Of a stretch of DNA of 64,000 bases, positions 33,601 to 47,345 are shown in pieces; position 1 is the stretch's first letter, and every line of letters begins with the position of its first letter. The notes under the pieces were generated by a model. It worked only from the letters and a program-made list of their open reading frames with translations, had not been told where the DNA came from and ran no database searches. Made by a program: the position numbers and the translations under genes. Origin of the DNA: Anisodus tanguticus (lineage: Eukaryota > Streptophyta > Magnoliopsida > Solanales > Solanaceae); assembly GCA_034509755.1 (NCBI GenBank), contig CM067561.1, forward strand, positions 4,034,646-4,098,645, written 5' to 3'.

Positions 33601-34960
33601 GATTTATTTTCTAAAGTAACGCCCAAACACTCCGGAATAAAATGGAATTAGCGAAAGAAAGCATCATCATATGATTAGAATAGACACACTTTTCTTTTGG
33701 GATCAAACTTGACAGGTAATTTTGGGTAGATGAATGTTCTGCTTCTACTTGCGCAATAAATCATCTAACTATCCTCTTTTGGGACAATAAAACCCCCTTT
33801 CAAAGATTATTTTGAAAATGTACTGATTATTTAAAGTTTCTAGGCTTGAAGGCTTTGCAACTTTTCTAACTCATTACCTTAAACTTGTACCTCATTTAAA
33901 GCGGTGTATCTTTATTGGCTATGCTCCTAATTATAAATCCATGCAACTTATATGGCAATGGGTCTTTCAAGTTGTGAATTTTTGGATTTAAGTGCACAAA
34001 CCAATTAAAGGAAGAAACAAATTTATGGAGCTCATTTAATTTGTCATCCTTCGTTGACAGGAGCAAGGAATAGCAATTCTTAACAAAGAAATAGAGCGCC
34101 AACTTGTTGTGAAGGAAGCACCAAGAGCTGCCCAACTTTATCTTTGCGATTCTTGTTCACAAAATTACTATACTAGTATTTATCTTGCTTTGGGCAATTC
34201 CATATGAATAAATACTTTTACGAAGTAAACAAAAATAATCAATTCTAAATTTTCATTTCCCCTGCATGCCCCCGTTAAAGAAAAGGAATGAAGGACTGAG
34301 AATAGGGAAACAAGCAAAGAGAAGTTGTTACCATCGGGTGTACATGATATTGCGAAATTAGGGAAAATAGTTAATTAAAGACAATAACAAAGATAATAAG
34401 AGATAAAGATTTAACATGATTCGGTCAACTTGACCTACATCCACGGCCAAAATATGAGAAAATTTACTAACACCAACAGATACAAAACATAATACAAAAT
34501 TAGAGTAATTAAATACTCTAATATCCCCAAGGGAATAACCTCACAAGATCACTCCAAAAAAGGGTTCATAGAAGTGTTTTCCAACATAACTCTCTTACAA
34601 ATACTCTCTAAAAAAAAAAGACAAACTCAACTAATTCTTCTCAAATTTGTGTGTTCTTGAAGAAATAGCTCTCCTTTTACAGGAGCAAAACTTTGGCCTC
34701 CAAATTTTGCAAAAGGAAAATAAGAAATGATCAAATTTTCTCCTCTACATCACCAAACTTTAGCTCCAAGAAACAATCTCTGCGAAGAGATTTCCAATTA
34801 GGCTCATGCCTATTACAAAGGTAGCCAAAATATGACCATATTACAGAAGTGTTAACCTACTTTTCCATGTATACTATGTGATGAAGGTGAGTGAAGAAGC
34901 TTAATCTTGTGGACAACTCAGATTCAATAATCATGGAAATTAATTGCGTTTCACAATATC
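33601..34960. other. Unassigned non-coding DNA
   Basis: No gene seen. 34390-34620 (GATTCGGTCAACTTGACCTA region) has the look of a Copia-type LTR fragment common in plants, but no ends were found. An open frame of 79 codons at 34135-33896 on the minus strand resembles nothing I know. Confidence 0.35.
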
Positions 34961-35429
34961 ACTTTGTTTTCCGATGAAAATGATTCTAACCAAAAACACA
35001 GTTAGAGATTTGTATTTAAGGGTTTAAAGACAAGTAGGTTGTAGCCGATTCGGAGATCCTCTTAAATGAGTCCGGAGTTACTAGATAGATCACGGGTATG
35101 TAAGATTAAAAGCTAAGTAAAATATGAGAATAATAAAGTAAAATGAATAAATAAGCTAGATCTAAAATAAACAATGTCGTGTGTGAACAAGAACGAAGAG
35201 CAATGTATTTGCTTGAGAGAGATCTAGTTTACAAGTGTGAGCTTAGAGAGAATACAATGTGTCTTCATTCTCTTGTAATTCTTGCATATATAGGACAAAA
35301 CTTAGAATATTATACCCCTCTAAAGTTACGATGATATGAGCACACTGACGTCGCCTTGCCTGCACGCACCGCGACACTCTGATCTAGGAGGGCTGATGTG
35401 ATTGGAGTCGTTGGGAGTGGAAGACAGCT
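34961..35429 (-). other. Possible 3' LTR fragment of element E
   Basis: The minus strand has TCCTATATATGC (TATA-like, near 35296-35285) followed by transcript-leader-like sequence. It lies directly downstream of the E reverse-transcriptase fragment, where RNase H and integrase should be, so an internal deletion would be needed. I saw no TG...CA end. Confidence 0.25.
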
Positions 35430-37033
35430 GAGTCTTGACTTCTCGAGATTTGACCAATATGTCATCGATGTAAACTTCCATAGTACGACCGATTTACTTT
35501 TTGAACATTTTATTCACCAGTCTCTGGTAAGTGGTCCCTGTATTCTTTAGACCAAAAAGCATTACATTATAACAAAAATTACTGTGATTAGTCATGAAAG
35601 AAGTTTTTTCCTGATCGTCAAAGTGCAACCTGATCTGGTTGTATCCGGAGTACACATTCAAGAAACTAAGAAACTCATGTCCGACCGTAGCATCAATCGT
35701 TTGGTCGATATGCGACAAAGGGAACAAATCCTTAGGGCATGCCTCATTTAGGTCCTTAAAGTCTATGCACATTTTGAATTTGTTGAGCTTTGTAGGAACC
35801 ACCACCACGTTAGCCAGCCACGTCGGGTCCTCAACCCTTCGAACTGACCCTATATTAAGTAGGTGCGTCACCTCTTCCTTCATGAATTAATCCTTGACCA
35901 CATATATAAGTTGCTTCCTTTGTCTCACTAGGGTATGGTTCGAATCAGCGTTCAACTGATGAATACCTGTCTTTGGAGGGATTCATGTTATTTCAAGGTG
36001 AGACCAAGAAAATTACTTTGAGTTAGTTGTTAAATAATATAAAAATTCACTCCTGAGGCTGGGCGAGAGCTCTAAGCCCATATGTACCATCTTTTCAGGA
36101 TGTTCTTCGTAAAACAGCACACTTTCCAATTCTTCGATGGTCGAATCTGCGGGGTCTTTGTCTGCAGGCAAGATGAATTATTTTGGGATGACTAGATCCG
36201 AGTACCCTTCCTCTGTAGGTTATTTCTTCCCTCATCCGAGCGTCTTATTTGAGCCCACTGATTGTAATTGCTATTGACCCATCTCTTGTTCTTGCGAAAT
36301 TGTTATTCCTAACACATCCTATGATCGGGAAAGACTATTACTTCCTCTGATTTATCCGATCACCCAGGGTTTGGGAAATTTAACATTCTGATGATAAGTT
36401 GAAGGGACAGGCTGCATTGCGTGCAACCATGGTCTCCCAAGTATTGCGTTATACGTCATGTCTTCAGACACAACGTTGAAGGTCGTCGTCTGCTTCACAC
36501 CATCAGTGTGAACCGTTAATTCAACTTCCCCTTTGTCAACTCACTGGACATATTGAATCCCGTCAGTACCTTTGTTACATGGGTGATTAACTTATCCATT
36601 TGTGTTTCTTTCAGGACCCACAACTACATGATGTTGGCCGAGCTTCCTAGATCAACCAAAACACGCTTAGTAAAAAAATATCAATTTTTAAAGATATTAC
36701 CAGGGCCTCATTATGAGGTGAAGTGAAGTTTCCGCATTCGTTGCTAGAGAATGTGATGTCCTGACTCTCCATAGGCTCATGTCCATGGCTCGTGGTTGTA
36801 ACTGAGATCTTGGACTTTTTCATTGATATATATGTGATTCTGTTGACTATTTATGTATCGAAGATTATGTTGATAGTGTGAGTTGACAGAGGTACTGGGT
36901 TCGGTCTCTGTCCAACTTTCCTAATCAGGTTGAGCTTTGCCCTGTCACTGATGTATTCCCTCAAGTGCCCCGCGCGCAGTAGCTGTGCCACTTCAATCCT
37001 TAAGTTTCCACAATCCTTCGTGGTGTGACTTTG
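35430..37033 (-). pseudogene. Tat-like element E: gag end, protease and RT
   Basis: Minus strand, reading from 37033 down. The gag end has QSHTTKDCGNLRIEVAQLLR and GHLREYISDRAK. The protease region has ALVISLKI and then VLVDLGSSANIM (near 36660-36620; DLGS where the active D-S/T-G is expected). The RT (35883-35450) has WLANVVVVPTKLNKFKMCID, ACPKDLFPLSHIDQ, SFLNVYSGYNQIRLHFDD, GLKNTGTTYQRLVNKMF and the catalytic YIDD at 35472-35461. The protease part is full of stops. Sequence after the YIDD box breaks off near 35430. The missing upstream part of this gag is at 62729-64000, beyond the 25.7-kb insertion. Confidence 0.82.
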
Positions 37034-39053
37034 TGTAACACCACGTACTTTTGGGTGATGATTTGAGCACCTAGACGCATGCAAGTAGACCCGAGCCTAG
37101 GGAATTTATGTTGTATCCACATATGTAAATAAAGAGCTTAATATATAAAATGATGCAATTCCGAATTAATTTAGGACTTAAAAGTGTGACGACGGTGGTT
37201 GAGAATAATATTTGGTGCATATATAAAGAGGCTATGGACTAATGCTATACCCCATGAGTATGATATTGAGTATAGGACATGATTATTATTTAAGTGAATT
37301 GGTATTGAGAATTAATAAGGGTTGTTGGATTATTATTATGTGGACACGGTCCACACGTGTTATGTAAAAATGGCAACCAGTGCATGCAAATACCTACGCA
37401 TAATGGGGGTAATGTGGTGTAATTTAGTGAGGTGTCTTCAGTTAGGCAAGCATAAGTTTGGGTGGATAAATTAAGTAGACATAATTTACTTCATAAGAGA
37501 TCACATTTTCTTTCAATCATAAGAATCAACCGCCTGCACTTGGCTAGTGGCCCACACTTATTAAATTTGTTCACATCTTTTTGTTAGCTAAGTTAGATAA
37601 TAAGATATATTTACATACACATTCTATTTGCTGCACTTCACAAGCTCACACACTCTCGCTCTTTAAAGCCGATCAACAAAGAGCCATCAAATTCAAAGTT
37701 ACAATTTAATTCACATGATACCTTTTCAACGTAAAAGTAGTTTCAATCGGGAGTAGTATTTTGGGCTAGTCACCATTTGAGCATATCATTCATTGTATCA
37801 CCTGAGATTCGTGGGACTTCGGTTAGCTAGGAAACTCCCGAGGGTAAGCTTGTAAAAGACAGTAGTGTTATTTTGGTTGAAGTATCGGTAATTAAGGTAT
37901 GTTAAGGCAAATCATTTCTTCTTTTGGCATGTTCCACATAACGAAACGTAAACGTAATAGTGTCCTATAAATGATTCTACTCTTAGTAGTTAAGGATGTC
38001 CATGTTATTCATTCCTATGTTCAAAGCATGTCTAAATAGGTTTCTAAATCCTTATTGAGGTATATGGAAAATATGTCAGTATTCATAATGTTAATCGGAG
38101 GTGAAACGACTTTACGTCACTCCGACAAACTCATAGTGTCATATTATCATATCATTCATGCATTATATTCATGTACATACCTTGACCGTAAATGAGTTAT
38201 ATAATCTACTATATGTATGCATTATATATGTATGGGTCATGGGAAAAAGAAAGGCGTTATATACGCACAACATCTACAACTGGTACAGATATACACGATA
38301 ATGATTATGCCCACAGAGGCCGATATGATATGATGGGATGCCTACAGAGGCTTGATGGCGTTGTATACATATATGTATATAAATGACCGAATTTGCATTG
38401 TGCATAATATTTAGGCATATTATGGCCCGCATAGTCATTCTACACAGACATGATACTTATGCATATTATGGCCCTCAGAGGCATTCTCTACTGGTTAGTT
38501 TTTTCTTGTCTCATGTTACTTTCAGGTCTCTATTAAGCTATTTTTCATGCCTAACATACTCGGTACATCAGTCGTACTGACGTTCTTTTTGTCGGGGGAC
38601 GCTGCGTTCCATGTCCACAGGCTCAGGTAGACAAGGCGACGGTCCGCAATAGTAGGATGCTGGTCCAGATGATATTGGAGCACTCTGTTTATTCTAGACT
38701 TGCAGTCTAGTCGTGGTACGATAATTTAGTTATGCATTGGGGTATGGCAGGGCCCTGTCCTGACCTTATAATGTCACGTTCTCTTTAGAGGCTTGTAGAC
38801 AATTGTCCTGTGTATAGTAGTCATGTATGGCCTTGTCGGCCTTAGTAGGTATATATGCATAGGTTGGGGTTCTTCCATTTGCAAGAGTTTACGCAGTACC
38901 CTTCCAGTTTATCATTCCTAACTGTCAGCAGGGTACTTTGTGACGGCCCTCGGAGCCATGATTAATTATTGTTAGATGTTATGTATATGATTAGTGGTAC
39001 TCGGCAAGAAAGGTCAAGGTGCCCGTCATGACCCTCCGGTTTGGGTCGTGACA
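37034..39053 (+). repeat. 5' LTR of element A (2020 bp)
   Basis: Runs from TGTAACACC to GGGTCGTGACA. A probable TATA box, TATATAAAG, is at 37220-37228. Matches the dispersed 3' LTR pieces closely and is itself uninterrupted. Confidence 0.9.
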
Positions 39054-39057
39054 AACT

Positions 39058-39069
39058 TGGTATCAGAGC
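39058..39069 (+). other. Primer-binding site of element A
   Basis: TGGTATCAGAGC, an exact tRNA-Met site, four bases after the LTR. Confidence 0.9.
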
Positions 39070-41850
39070 AGGTCTATCCTAGGGAGTCTGCAAGCCGTGT
39101 GTATTAGAGTCTTATTTATGGATGTGTTGCGCGCCACACTTATAAACAGGAGGCTGCAAGGCATTTAGGGATGGTTTACATTATTTCATATCATAGATCG
39201 TGCAATAGAGCTGAGTTTTTAGAATTTGAGTTTAACTCGTGCCTAGTACTGTTTCAGTAATGTCGATTATCAAAAAGGACTTCGGTTAGTTCATATTCGT
39301 AGCCAGTAAATGAGTGACTTCTACCAGACGATTGATACGCCAGAAGGGAAGTATTATGTTAAAAATTTGAGATTGTGAGAAATTGTCTCACTCATACACG
39401 GAAGAGATAAATGCAAGCTTGGAAAGCAAAATGGTTGTTTTAGGATACAAAAAAGAAGAGTAAAGTAAAAGAAGCACTAAGCACCTGAACGCAGAAGATT
39501 GTAAGGAATCTCTCTATAGACCTTATCGTGTTTATGATTACAATAATGCCTTCTTTCAGTAGGATTATGATTAACAGGGAGATTGAAGTTGGATTGAGTG
39601 TAAATACGAGTAGTATGCTCTTTATTGAGACAGATCCGTCGGAGGATATGAGTAAGTTGCTTTCCCAGGCACGACTTCAGCCTAGAGCATCCGATAGAGA
39701 TAGGCCCTTGAGGGGTCAGAGAGCTCATAACCTAGGGAATTTATTAGTTAGGGACCACCGATATTTAAAGGGTTCAAAGATGCCAATATCTCAGGGTCAA
39801 AGTTGTAAAGGTCGAGTGAGACCGCCCCGACCATCTTATAGTTAGTATGGTCGAACGCATGCCGGATTGTGCCGCAAAGGTACATGAGGTTGGTTTAGTA
39901 AAACAATCATGACCATAACGTTCCAAAGTTTCCTATGTTGATGCGCAAAGGTAAGGATAAGATGATTATGAGTTGTACATATGAAAAAGCAGAAGACATC
40001 ATTGGAAGGTTTAGTAGGTTATGAAAAGCTACACGTTTTACAGTGACTTTTGCTGATTAGAGTGAGGGAATATGTTATGTACGTGCGACCTAAATTATAA
40101 TGTCTTACCTATAATAGATTGGGAATTATCCTCGGGTATCATTATCAAGAATAGATTGCCACAATCGAATCATCTGAAGAGTGACCATCAGTAAAATTTA
40201 AAAAGATCACGTAAATTAACTTACCTAGAATAGTGATCCCAAGTCATATATAAGGATCGAGTTATCCACGGTAGTGGAAGGGGACATAAGCCTCTCGTCT
40301 GTGTGTAAAGGGCCATACCACGTATTATTGAGAATTACATGTATCAGTGTTAGTGAGCTAAGGTATGCTATAGGTATTGGACTAGTAAGGTCTTTGGTTT
40401 CATTGTGCAGCATGTTACAATTCCAAATAACCTCTGGATAACAATAGCTTATTAGGGACAATTAAGGATGAAAACTATGGAACAATCGAAGAATGGTCAT
40501 AAAGAATCTGAAAATAGTTAATAAGTATGAATGGAAGGGTATGATCAAGTATCAAGGCAGAAGTGTTTTTCAACGAATAGAAGGAAGAATTTCGATAAAA
40601 AGGATAAAGGTGAATGAGATTATAGTTATGCAAGATTCACAAATGTATGATTACTCCAGAACAGCGTAAGGACCAACGGTAGATGAGGGACAGTAAGAAC
40701 TCTTCGGCCAAGGGTGACGAACCTTTGATGTTCAGGAAGATAGTATGAGAAATATTTTGAGATAAGAGACCCCCCAAGGCAACTTGAGATGGAAATGTAA
40801 AGGTAAGACGAATGAGCACTTGGTCGATGAGAGATCTAATAATGATAAGACAAGAAAGCTTGACAAGTCATTGGATCATGTAACACCGTGAATTGGATCT
40901 AAACATATGAAACATCGGTTCCACAACCTATGTAGTCATACCTCTCAGACAGTATGTAAACGGAAGTAACAGTGAGTAAAGCTCGAGGTTAGTACCTAAA
41001 CATGTGAAAAGGGGCCAATGACGCCTATGGACATAATGTAGACATTAAATATGTATGTCAAGAGATAATGACATTATAATGAAGATAAAATGTCAGGAAA
41101 CCACAGATGTCTATAAGCATTTTTGAACTGACCAAAGGTTCTACGAGATAGATAAAGTAATGGGTTTACAGTTTAACGAGATCAAGGAAATCTTCTCCCA
41201 AAGCGCCATTGACAAAAAGTCTTAGCAATGAGGCGAGTGAAGGAATTCAAATCTAAGTAGAATGACCAGGTTTAGATATAGTAGGCCAACGTCATGTAAT
41301 GCAAAATTCTTCAGAATCTTCCACGTACTGAATAAGGGAATAAGTTAACAACCCATCTTCTAAGAAGTAGTAATGCCAAGGATTGGAATCAGAAGCAATG
41401 CTTGAGATTACGTATGTATAACAGAATATTTTAGAATTGGAAAGAGTACAACAAGTAAGAAAATGAGTGAGCACGTGTCAAAAGAAGTAAAGAAAGGAAG
41501 TTGTTTATAATTATGAGTAGTGAGAAATTATGAAAAAAAAGATTCCTTTCAGACCATGGATGAGAGATAATCGCGATGATACACGCACTTTCGATTCGAT
41601 GATATTGTGCATAAAGTATTTAAGATGGAGATACTACAAATATAAGAGTTTTTAGCATACCAGTTAGTAAACAAAGCTAAGTTGAGAATAAAATTATTCA
41701 CCACAAATGGCTTGACTAATGTGAGGACTAAGGATAGAGGTTGACCTGAGGGAATGCATCAGTTAGCTAAGTGGGAGTTCGATTGGAGGATTCAAATATT
41801 GATATCCATATGACTCAGAATACAGCAGGGTCATCCCTCATACTGAAAGA
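39070..41850 (+). other. Element A interior without recognisable coding
   Basis: In a Tekay/Del element this interval should hold gag, protease, RT and RNase H. I see none of their motifs in any frame. 39530-39845 has an open frame (MFMITIMPSFSRIM...) with no resemblance. The sequence is A/G-rich and repeat-poor. It may be extreme decay or a replaced segment of a non-autonomous derivative. Confidence 0.5.
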
Positions 41851-41861
41851 AAAATGACGTC

Positions 41862-43190
41862 ATGATGAAGATCCCACTTTTAGAGAAGATCAGGAAAGAT
41901 ATTAAACAAAAGAGAACTGCAACCTTTGAGTATAATGGGAGAGGGACCCTCAGGTGGAAGGTCCATTTATGTATTCCCAATATGGCAAGCTTACGAGACA
42001 AGATTATGACGGAGGTCCATTGCTCACAATATTCCGTTCACCCTAGATCTACTAAGATGTATCATTATCTAAAAGGTATGTATTGGTGGAATGACATGAA
42101 TAGGAACATTACGGAGTTTTAGCTCAGTATCTTAATGGTCAGCAAGTAAAAATGGGGCACCAAAAGTTCGGTGGCTTGGCTAAAAACATTGAGATTTCGA
42201 TGTGGAAATGGGAAATGATTAATATGGACTTTGTTACGAGTTTACCTTGCTCTTATCGTGAGTTTGAATCTATTTGGGTAATTGTTGATAGACTAACCAA
42301 ATAAGCTCCTTTCCTGGCGGTCAAAACTACCTACACAACTGAGGACTGCGTAAAGTTATACGTTAAGGAGATTGTTCACCTTCATGGTATGCCTGGTTAT
42401 ATTATATCTGAACGAGATGTGCAGTTCACAACTAAATTCTGGAAATCATTTCAAAAAGGTTTGGGCACTCAAGTTAATCTTAGCTCAACTTTCCACCCTC
42501 AAACAGATGGGCGGGCCGATCGTACGGTTCAAACTCTCGAAGACATGCTACGAGCTTGCATATTTGACATCAAGAGAAGTTAGGATGATCATATATACCT
42601 TATTGAATTTGCGTACAATAACAATTATCATGCTAGCATTAAAATGGCTCCATACGAGGCTTTGTATGGACAGAAATGTAGATCTCCTATCGGATGATTC
42701 GAAGTAGATGAATCAGGATTATTTGGTTCGGACCTAGTGCGCCAGGCCATAGAAAATATGAAGTTTATCCAAGAACGACTATTAATCGCTTAAAGTCATC
42801 AGAAGTCATATTCAGATGTGCGGCGGCGGAGCTTAGAATTCCAAGTGGACTATTGGGTCTTCTTGAAGATTTATCCTACAAAGGGTGTAATGAGATTTGG
42901 AAAAAAGGGGAAAACTCAATCAAATGTACATTAGGCCATATCACATAATTCGACGAATAGGCCAAGTGGCTTATGAATTGGACATGCCTCTTGAGTTAGA
43001 GTTTGTTCATCCAGTTTTCCATATTTCTATATTGAAAGCATGTATTGGAGACCCTTCCCGAATTGTACCAATTAATTATGTGAAGGTTACGGAGGATCTA
43101 TCATGTGAAGAGGTTCCTATTGCTATCTTAGATCGACAAGTCTGCAAGTTGAGGACTAAAGGAGTAGCCTCCGTAAAAGTTCTATAACGG
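41862..43190 (+). pseudogene. Integrase and chromodomain remnant of element A
   Basis: 41862-42122 holds the zinc-binding start of integrase (HPRSTKMYHYLKGMYWWNDM). 42180-42580 holds the catalytic part with frameshifts (LGTQVNLSSTFHPQTDGRAD, where the final catalytic Glu is replaced by Asp). 42897-43187 holds the C-terminal part with ELDMPLELEFVHPVFHIS and a chromodomain-like end (IAILDRQVCKLRTK). The same domains are better kept in element B (49096-50208). Non-functional. Confidence 0.75.
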
Positions 43191-43457
43191 AATAAGAATG
43201 TAGAAGAAATGACATGGGAGGCAGAAGAGGAGATGAAACACAAATATCCATACCTATTTCAGACCAACGCCAAGGGTCCGAAAGAAGCATAAGGTAAGTT
43301 CTATTTCATATTATTATAATTAATGCTTGAGGACCATGTGATGTCTGATGTAATGATGTATGTTATATTATATGGCTCCATGAAGAAGTAGTTGTATTTT
43401 CTGGTTACATGACGGGAATTAGAAATGTCACCCCAATATTCGAGGATGAATGTTTTT

Positions 43458-43470
43458 AAGGGGCAAATGA
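43458..43470 (+). other. Polypurine tract of element A
   Basis: AAGGGGCAAATGA directly before the 3' LTR start TGTAACACC at 43471. Confidence 0.65.
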
Positions 43471-43787
43471 TGTAACACCCCGTACTTTTGGGTGATGGTT
43501 TGATCACCTAGACGCATACAAGTAGACCCGAGCCTTAGGGAATTTATGTCGTATCTACATATGCAAATAAAGATCTTAGTATATAAAATGATGCAGTTCC
43601 AAATTAATTTAGGACTTAAAAGTGTGACAACGGTGGTTGAGAATAATATTTGGTGTATATATAAAGAGGCTATGGACTAATGTTATACCCCATGAGTATG
43701 ATATTGAGTATAGGACATGATTATTGTTTAAGTGAATTGGGATTGAGAATTAATAAAGGTTGTTGGATTATTATTATGTGGACATGG
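43471..43787 (+). repeat. 3' LTR of element A, piece 1
   Basis: Matches 37034-37350 of the 5' LTR and ends in CATGG (43783-43787), the left target duplication of element B. Confidence 0.9.
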
Positions 43788-45203
43788 TGTAACACCCCGT
43801 ACTTTCAGGCGATGGTTTGAGCATCTAGACGTATGCAAGTAGACCTGAGTCCTGGGGAAATTTCGTTATAATTAGGTATTTACATAAAGTGCTTAGGATA
43901 TGAAAGGATGTGGTCCCGAAATAATTTAGGACTTAATAAGTGTGATGAGGGGGATTAATAATATTTTGTATGTCCAATAAGAGGTTATGGACTAGTGTTA
44001 TATCACATGATTATGATAACGAGTATATTAAGTATTTAAAAAGTGATTAGTATTTTGGTGTATTAAGAACAAGAATTGATCATGTTGGGAACATGAAGTA
44101 GTGGTGGCATTATATTAAGTTTGGAGATGACATGTGTTAAGGGGGAGCATTATCTCATTTCTTAACATTTAATGGAATGAAACCATATGCTGCAAAAAAT
44201 GTAATCCTATACCAAAACACTTCAGCAAATGTTCCTTCTGTTTCAAGAAAGTTAGAGCCAAATTAGAGAAACTCTCATTAATTTTATGCATAGCACAAGA
44301 CAAGGTATACATGCATCAACGAGTTTATTCTACCTTTAAGCTTGGATTTGAGATTAAGATTTAACGGGAGATTAACCCGTCATAGTTGTTTCCAAAAATC
44401 ATAAATCTCAATTGAGGTATGTTAAGACAAATTATTTCTTCTTTTGGTATGTTCCACGTAGTATGATGATGATTATGTCCACAAAGGCCGAAATGATATG
44501 ATGGGAAACGTCGTTATATACGTGTATATATATATATATGTATGACCGCATTGTGCATGACATTTAGGCATATTATGGCCCTTAGAGGCATTCTGCACAG
44601 ACATGGTACTTAGGCATATTATGGTCCTCAGAGGCATTCACTACTGGTTGGCTGTTTCTTGTCTCAGTTTATTTTTATATCCCTATTATGCTATTTTTCA
44701 TGCCTGACATACTATGTATATTAGTCGTACTGACGTCTCTTTTGTCAGGCGACGCTGCATTTCATACCCACATGCTCACATAGGCAAGGTGACGATCCGC
44801 ATTAGTAGGTTACTGACTCAGCGGACATTGGAGCACTCCCCTTATTTCGGAGTGTCGGTCTAATCTTGGTATGATATTTTTTGCATGTACATATGGGTAT
44901 GGCGGGGCCCTGTCCCAACCTTATGATATTGCGTACTCTTTAGAGGCTTGTAGACAGTGTCTTGTGTTTATAGTCAGGTATGGCCTTGTCGGCCTTAGTA
45001 TATATATACATGGATTAAGTCGTTCTGTTTGTAAGATTTTACATGGCTTTTCTTTAGTTTATGGTTTTTATGTGTCAGCAGGATACTGGGTGATGGCCCT
45101 AGTGGCCTGTGGTTAATTATGGTTATATGTTAACCATATGATTAGTGGTACTTGGCAGGTGAGGTCTGGGTGCCCATCATGGCCTCCGATTTGGATCGTG
45201 ACA
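43788..45203 (+). repeat. 5' LTR of element B (1416 bp)
   Basis: From TGTAACACCCCGTACTTTC to GGATCGTGACA. Compared with the 3' LTR it lacks about 330-380 bp (equivalent to about 51110-51450) and most of the TA/TG repeat. Confidence 0.9.
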
Positions 45204-45207
45204 AACT

Positions 45208-45219
45208 TGGTATTAGAGC
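45208..45219 (+). other. Primer-binding site of element B
   Basis: TGGTATTAGAGC, one base off the tRNA-Met site. Confidence 0.85.
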
Positions 45220-45412
45220 AGGTCTGTCTTACGGAGTCTACAAGCCTTGTCTAGTAGAGTCATGTTTATGTGTATGTTGTGCACCGTACTTATAAGCAGG
45301 AGGCTACTTGACATTTAGGGATGGTTTCCATTCTTTTATCTCGTATATCGTGCAGTAGAGCTGGGTTTTAAGCATTTCACTCCTAATCCATCTCGTGTTT
45401 ATGATTTCAGCA

Positions 45413-46479
45413 ATGCCTACAACAAGGAGGAAGTTCAAGAGTATGAGGGCGTTTGATACGGCTACAACGAAGGTACTAGCCGAGCGCCACCCGCTAGCGA
45501 GGGCCAGCGTGGGACTCACAGCGTGACACTTTCGTATGATTCCCCGAATTCACCACCTCCATAGGAGATTATTGGGGCTGTAGTGCCCCCAGTTCCTCCA
45601 CATGATACTCAAGATGAGGATCTTGATATGCGAAGTGTCGTACAATTATTAACTCGATTAGTGGTCACTCAAGACCAATATCAGATTCCCAATCCTTATG
45701 ATAGAGTTGCTAGTGCAAGAGCTTGGGATTTTATCAACCTAGACTTTCGGTATTCACGTGATTGGACCCATACGCGGACCCACAGAATTTTCTGGATCAG
45801 ATAGAGCGTACCTTGCGGGTAATGAATGCTACTGATACTGAGTGAGTAAAGTTTGTTTCTTATAAACTGCGGGATGTTGTGATTACCTGATGTGAGACAT
45901 GAGAGAATTCTAGGGGACCTCGTGCTCCACCAGCAGGATGGAGAGAGTTTTCAGAGGCCTTCTTACAATATTTTCTGTCGGTCGATCTTCAACGGCCCTG
46001 GCAGGATAGATTTTCTACGTCTTGAGCAGGGAAATATGAGTGTTCAAGAATATAGCTTGCAGTTTAATTTATTGGCCAGATATGCTCCTACGATTATAAC
46101 TGAAATGAGTGACCGGGTACGTAGCTTTTTTATTGACTTGGGGCCGCACTTGGCCAATGAGTGTACTACAGCTTCTCTGAATCTGAATATGGATATTGTT
46201 CGCATTCAGGCTTACGCACAGAATCTGGTGGATCGTAAGAGACAACAGCAGGTAGATCGAGAACGTGATATGGGCCAATATAAGAGGGCTCAATCCGTAG
46301 GTGATGTAGGGGATTTCAGAGGTGGGCCCAGACCACAGCTTTATAGACGCCCATCCTACCCGGCATCTAGCGCATCATTACCATTTTCAAGGCTGAGAAT
46401 TGATCATCATGTTCAATCGGGACCAGGTCAGAGTTCACGAGTGTCATGGTCTTATTATAGAGGGATTCTATTTAGATGA
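45413..46479 (+). pseudogene. gag (capsid part) of element B
   Basis: The frame opens with ATG at 45413 (MPTTRRKFKSMRAFDTATTK), 190 bases after the primer site, and is soon closed by a TGA. The capsid-like region follows in other frames: WREFSEAFLQYFLSVDLQ (about 45935-45990), then LRLEQGNMSVQEYSLQFNLL and ARYAPTIITEMSDRVRSFFI (46015-46140). These match the retrotransposon gag domain of chromoviruses. At least three frameshifts or stops. Confidence 0.8.
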
Positions 46480-46547
46480 AGTAGTCGTTGGCTCGATGCG
46501 AGTAGTATGGTAAGGCCCATTCAGGGTTATGCCGACAAGGATCATAT

Positions 46548-47345
46548 GTGTGTTATTCTTGTGGTAATCCTGGTCATATTATGCGAGAATGTCCGACAAG
46601 AGGCGAAGGTGTTAGGGCCCAACCGGTCGGATCTGCAACAACTTTATCACATTCAGTACACCCGTCAGGGAAAATTCATCAGACATCATCCGATCGAGAA
46701 AGATGTAGGGGTGGAGCAACTAACTTCAGTGCTATCCAGAACTGCATTTATGCATTGACGGGTCGACAGGATCAGGAGTCCTCACCTGATGTTATTACAG
46801 GTATATTATCAGTCTTTTCACATAATATGTATGTGCTGTTAGATCCAGGCTCCAATCTATCATATATAACCCCTTTCATTGCCTGTAAATTTGGTATGGA
46901 GCCTAAGTTGATAAGAGATCCATTTTTGGTATCTACACCAGTTGGTGAGTTGGTAGTTTTTAGACGGGTCTATCATAATTGTGCAGTATCAGTTTGTAGC
47001 CATAAGACCTTAGCAGATTTAGTAGAATTAGAAATGCTTGATTTTGATGTTATTATGGGCATGGATTGTCTGGCATCGTGCTACGCTAATGTTGATTGCC
47101 GAACAAAGATTGTTAGATTTCAATTCCCAAGCGAGCCAATCCTTGAATGGAAGGGTAATACGGCGATGCCAAAAGATAGGTTTATTTCATACCTTAAGGA
47201 AAGAAAGATGATCTCCAAAGGTTGTATATACCATCTTGTTCGGGCTAGAGATGTCGATGCCGAACCACCTACTTTTCAATCAATTTCGGTGGTTAATGAG
47301 TTTCTTGATGTATTTCTAGATGAACTTTCGGGCCTTCCACCCTAA
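46548..47345 (+). pseudogene. gag zinc knuckle and protease of element B
   Basis: An open frame of 265 codons. It begins at the zinc knuckle CYSCGNPGHIMREC (CX2CX4HX4C). The protease follows, with VLLDPGSNLSYITPF near 46834-46880; the active-site triplet reads D-P-G, the form found in plant Tekay/Del proteases. LEMLDFDVIMGMDCLA is the second conserved protease block. The frame ends at a TAA after ELSGLPP, just before the RT linker. Confidence 0.85.
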
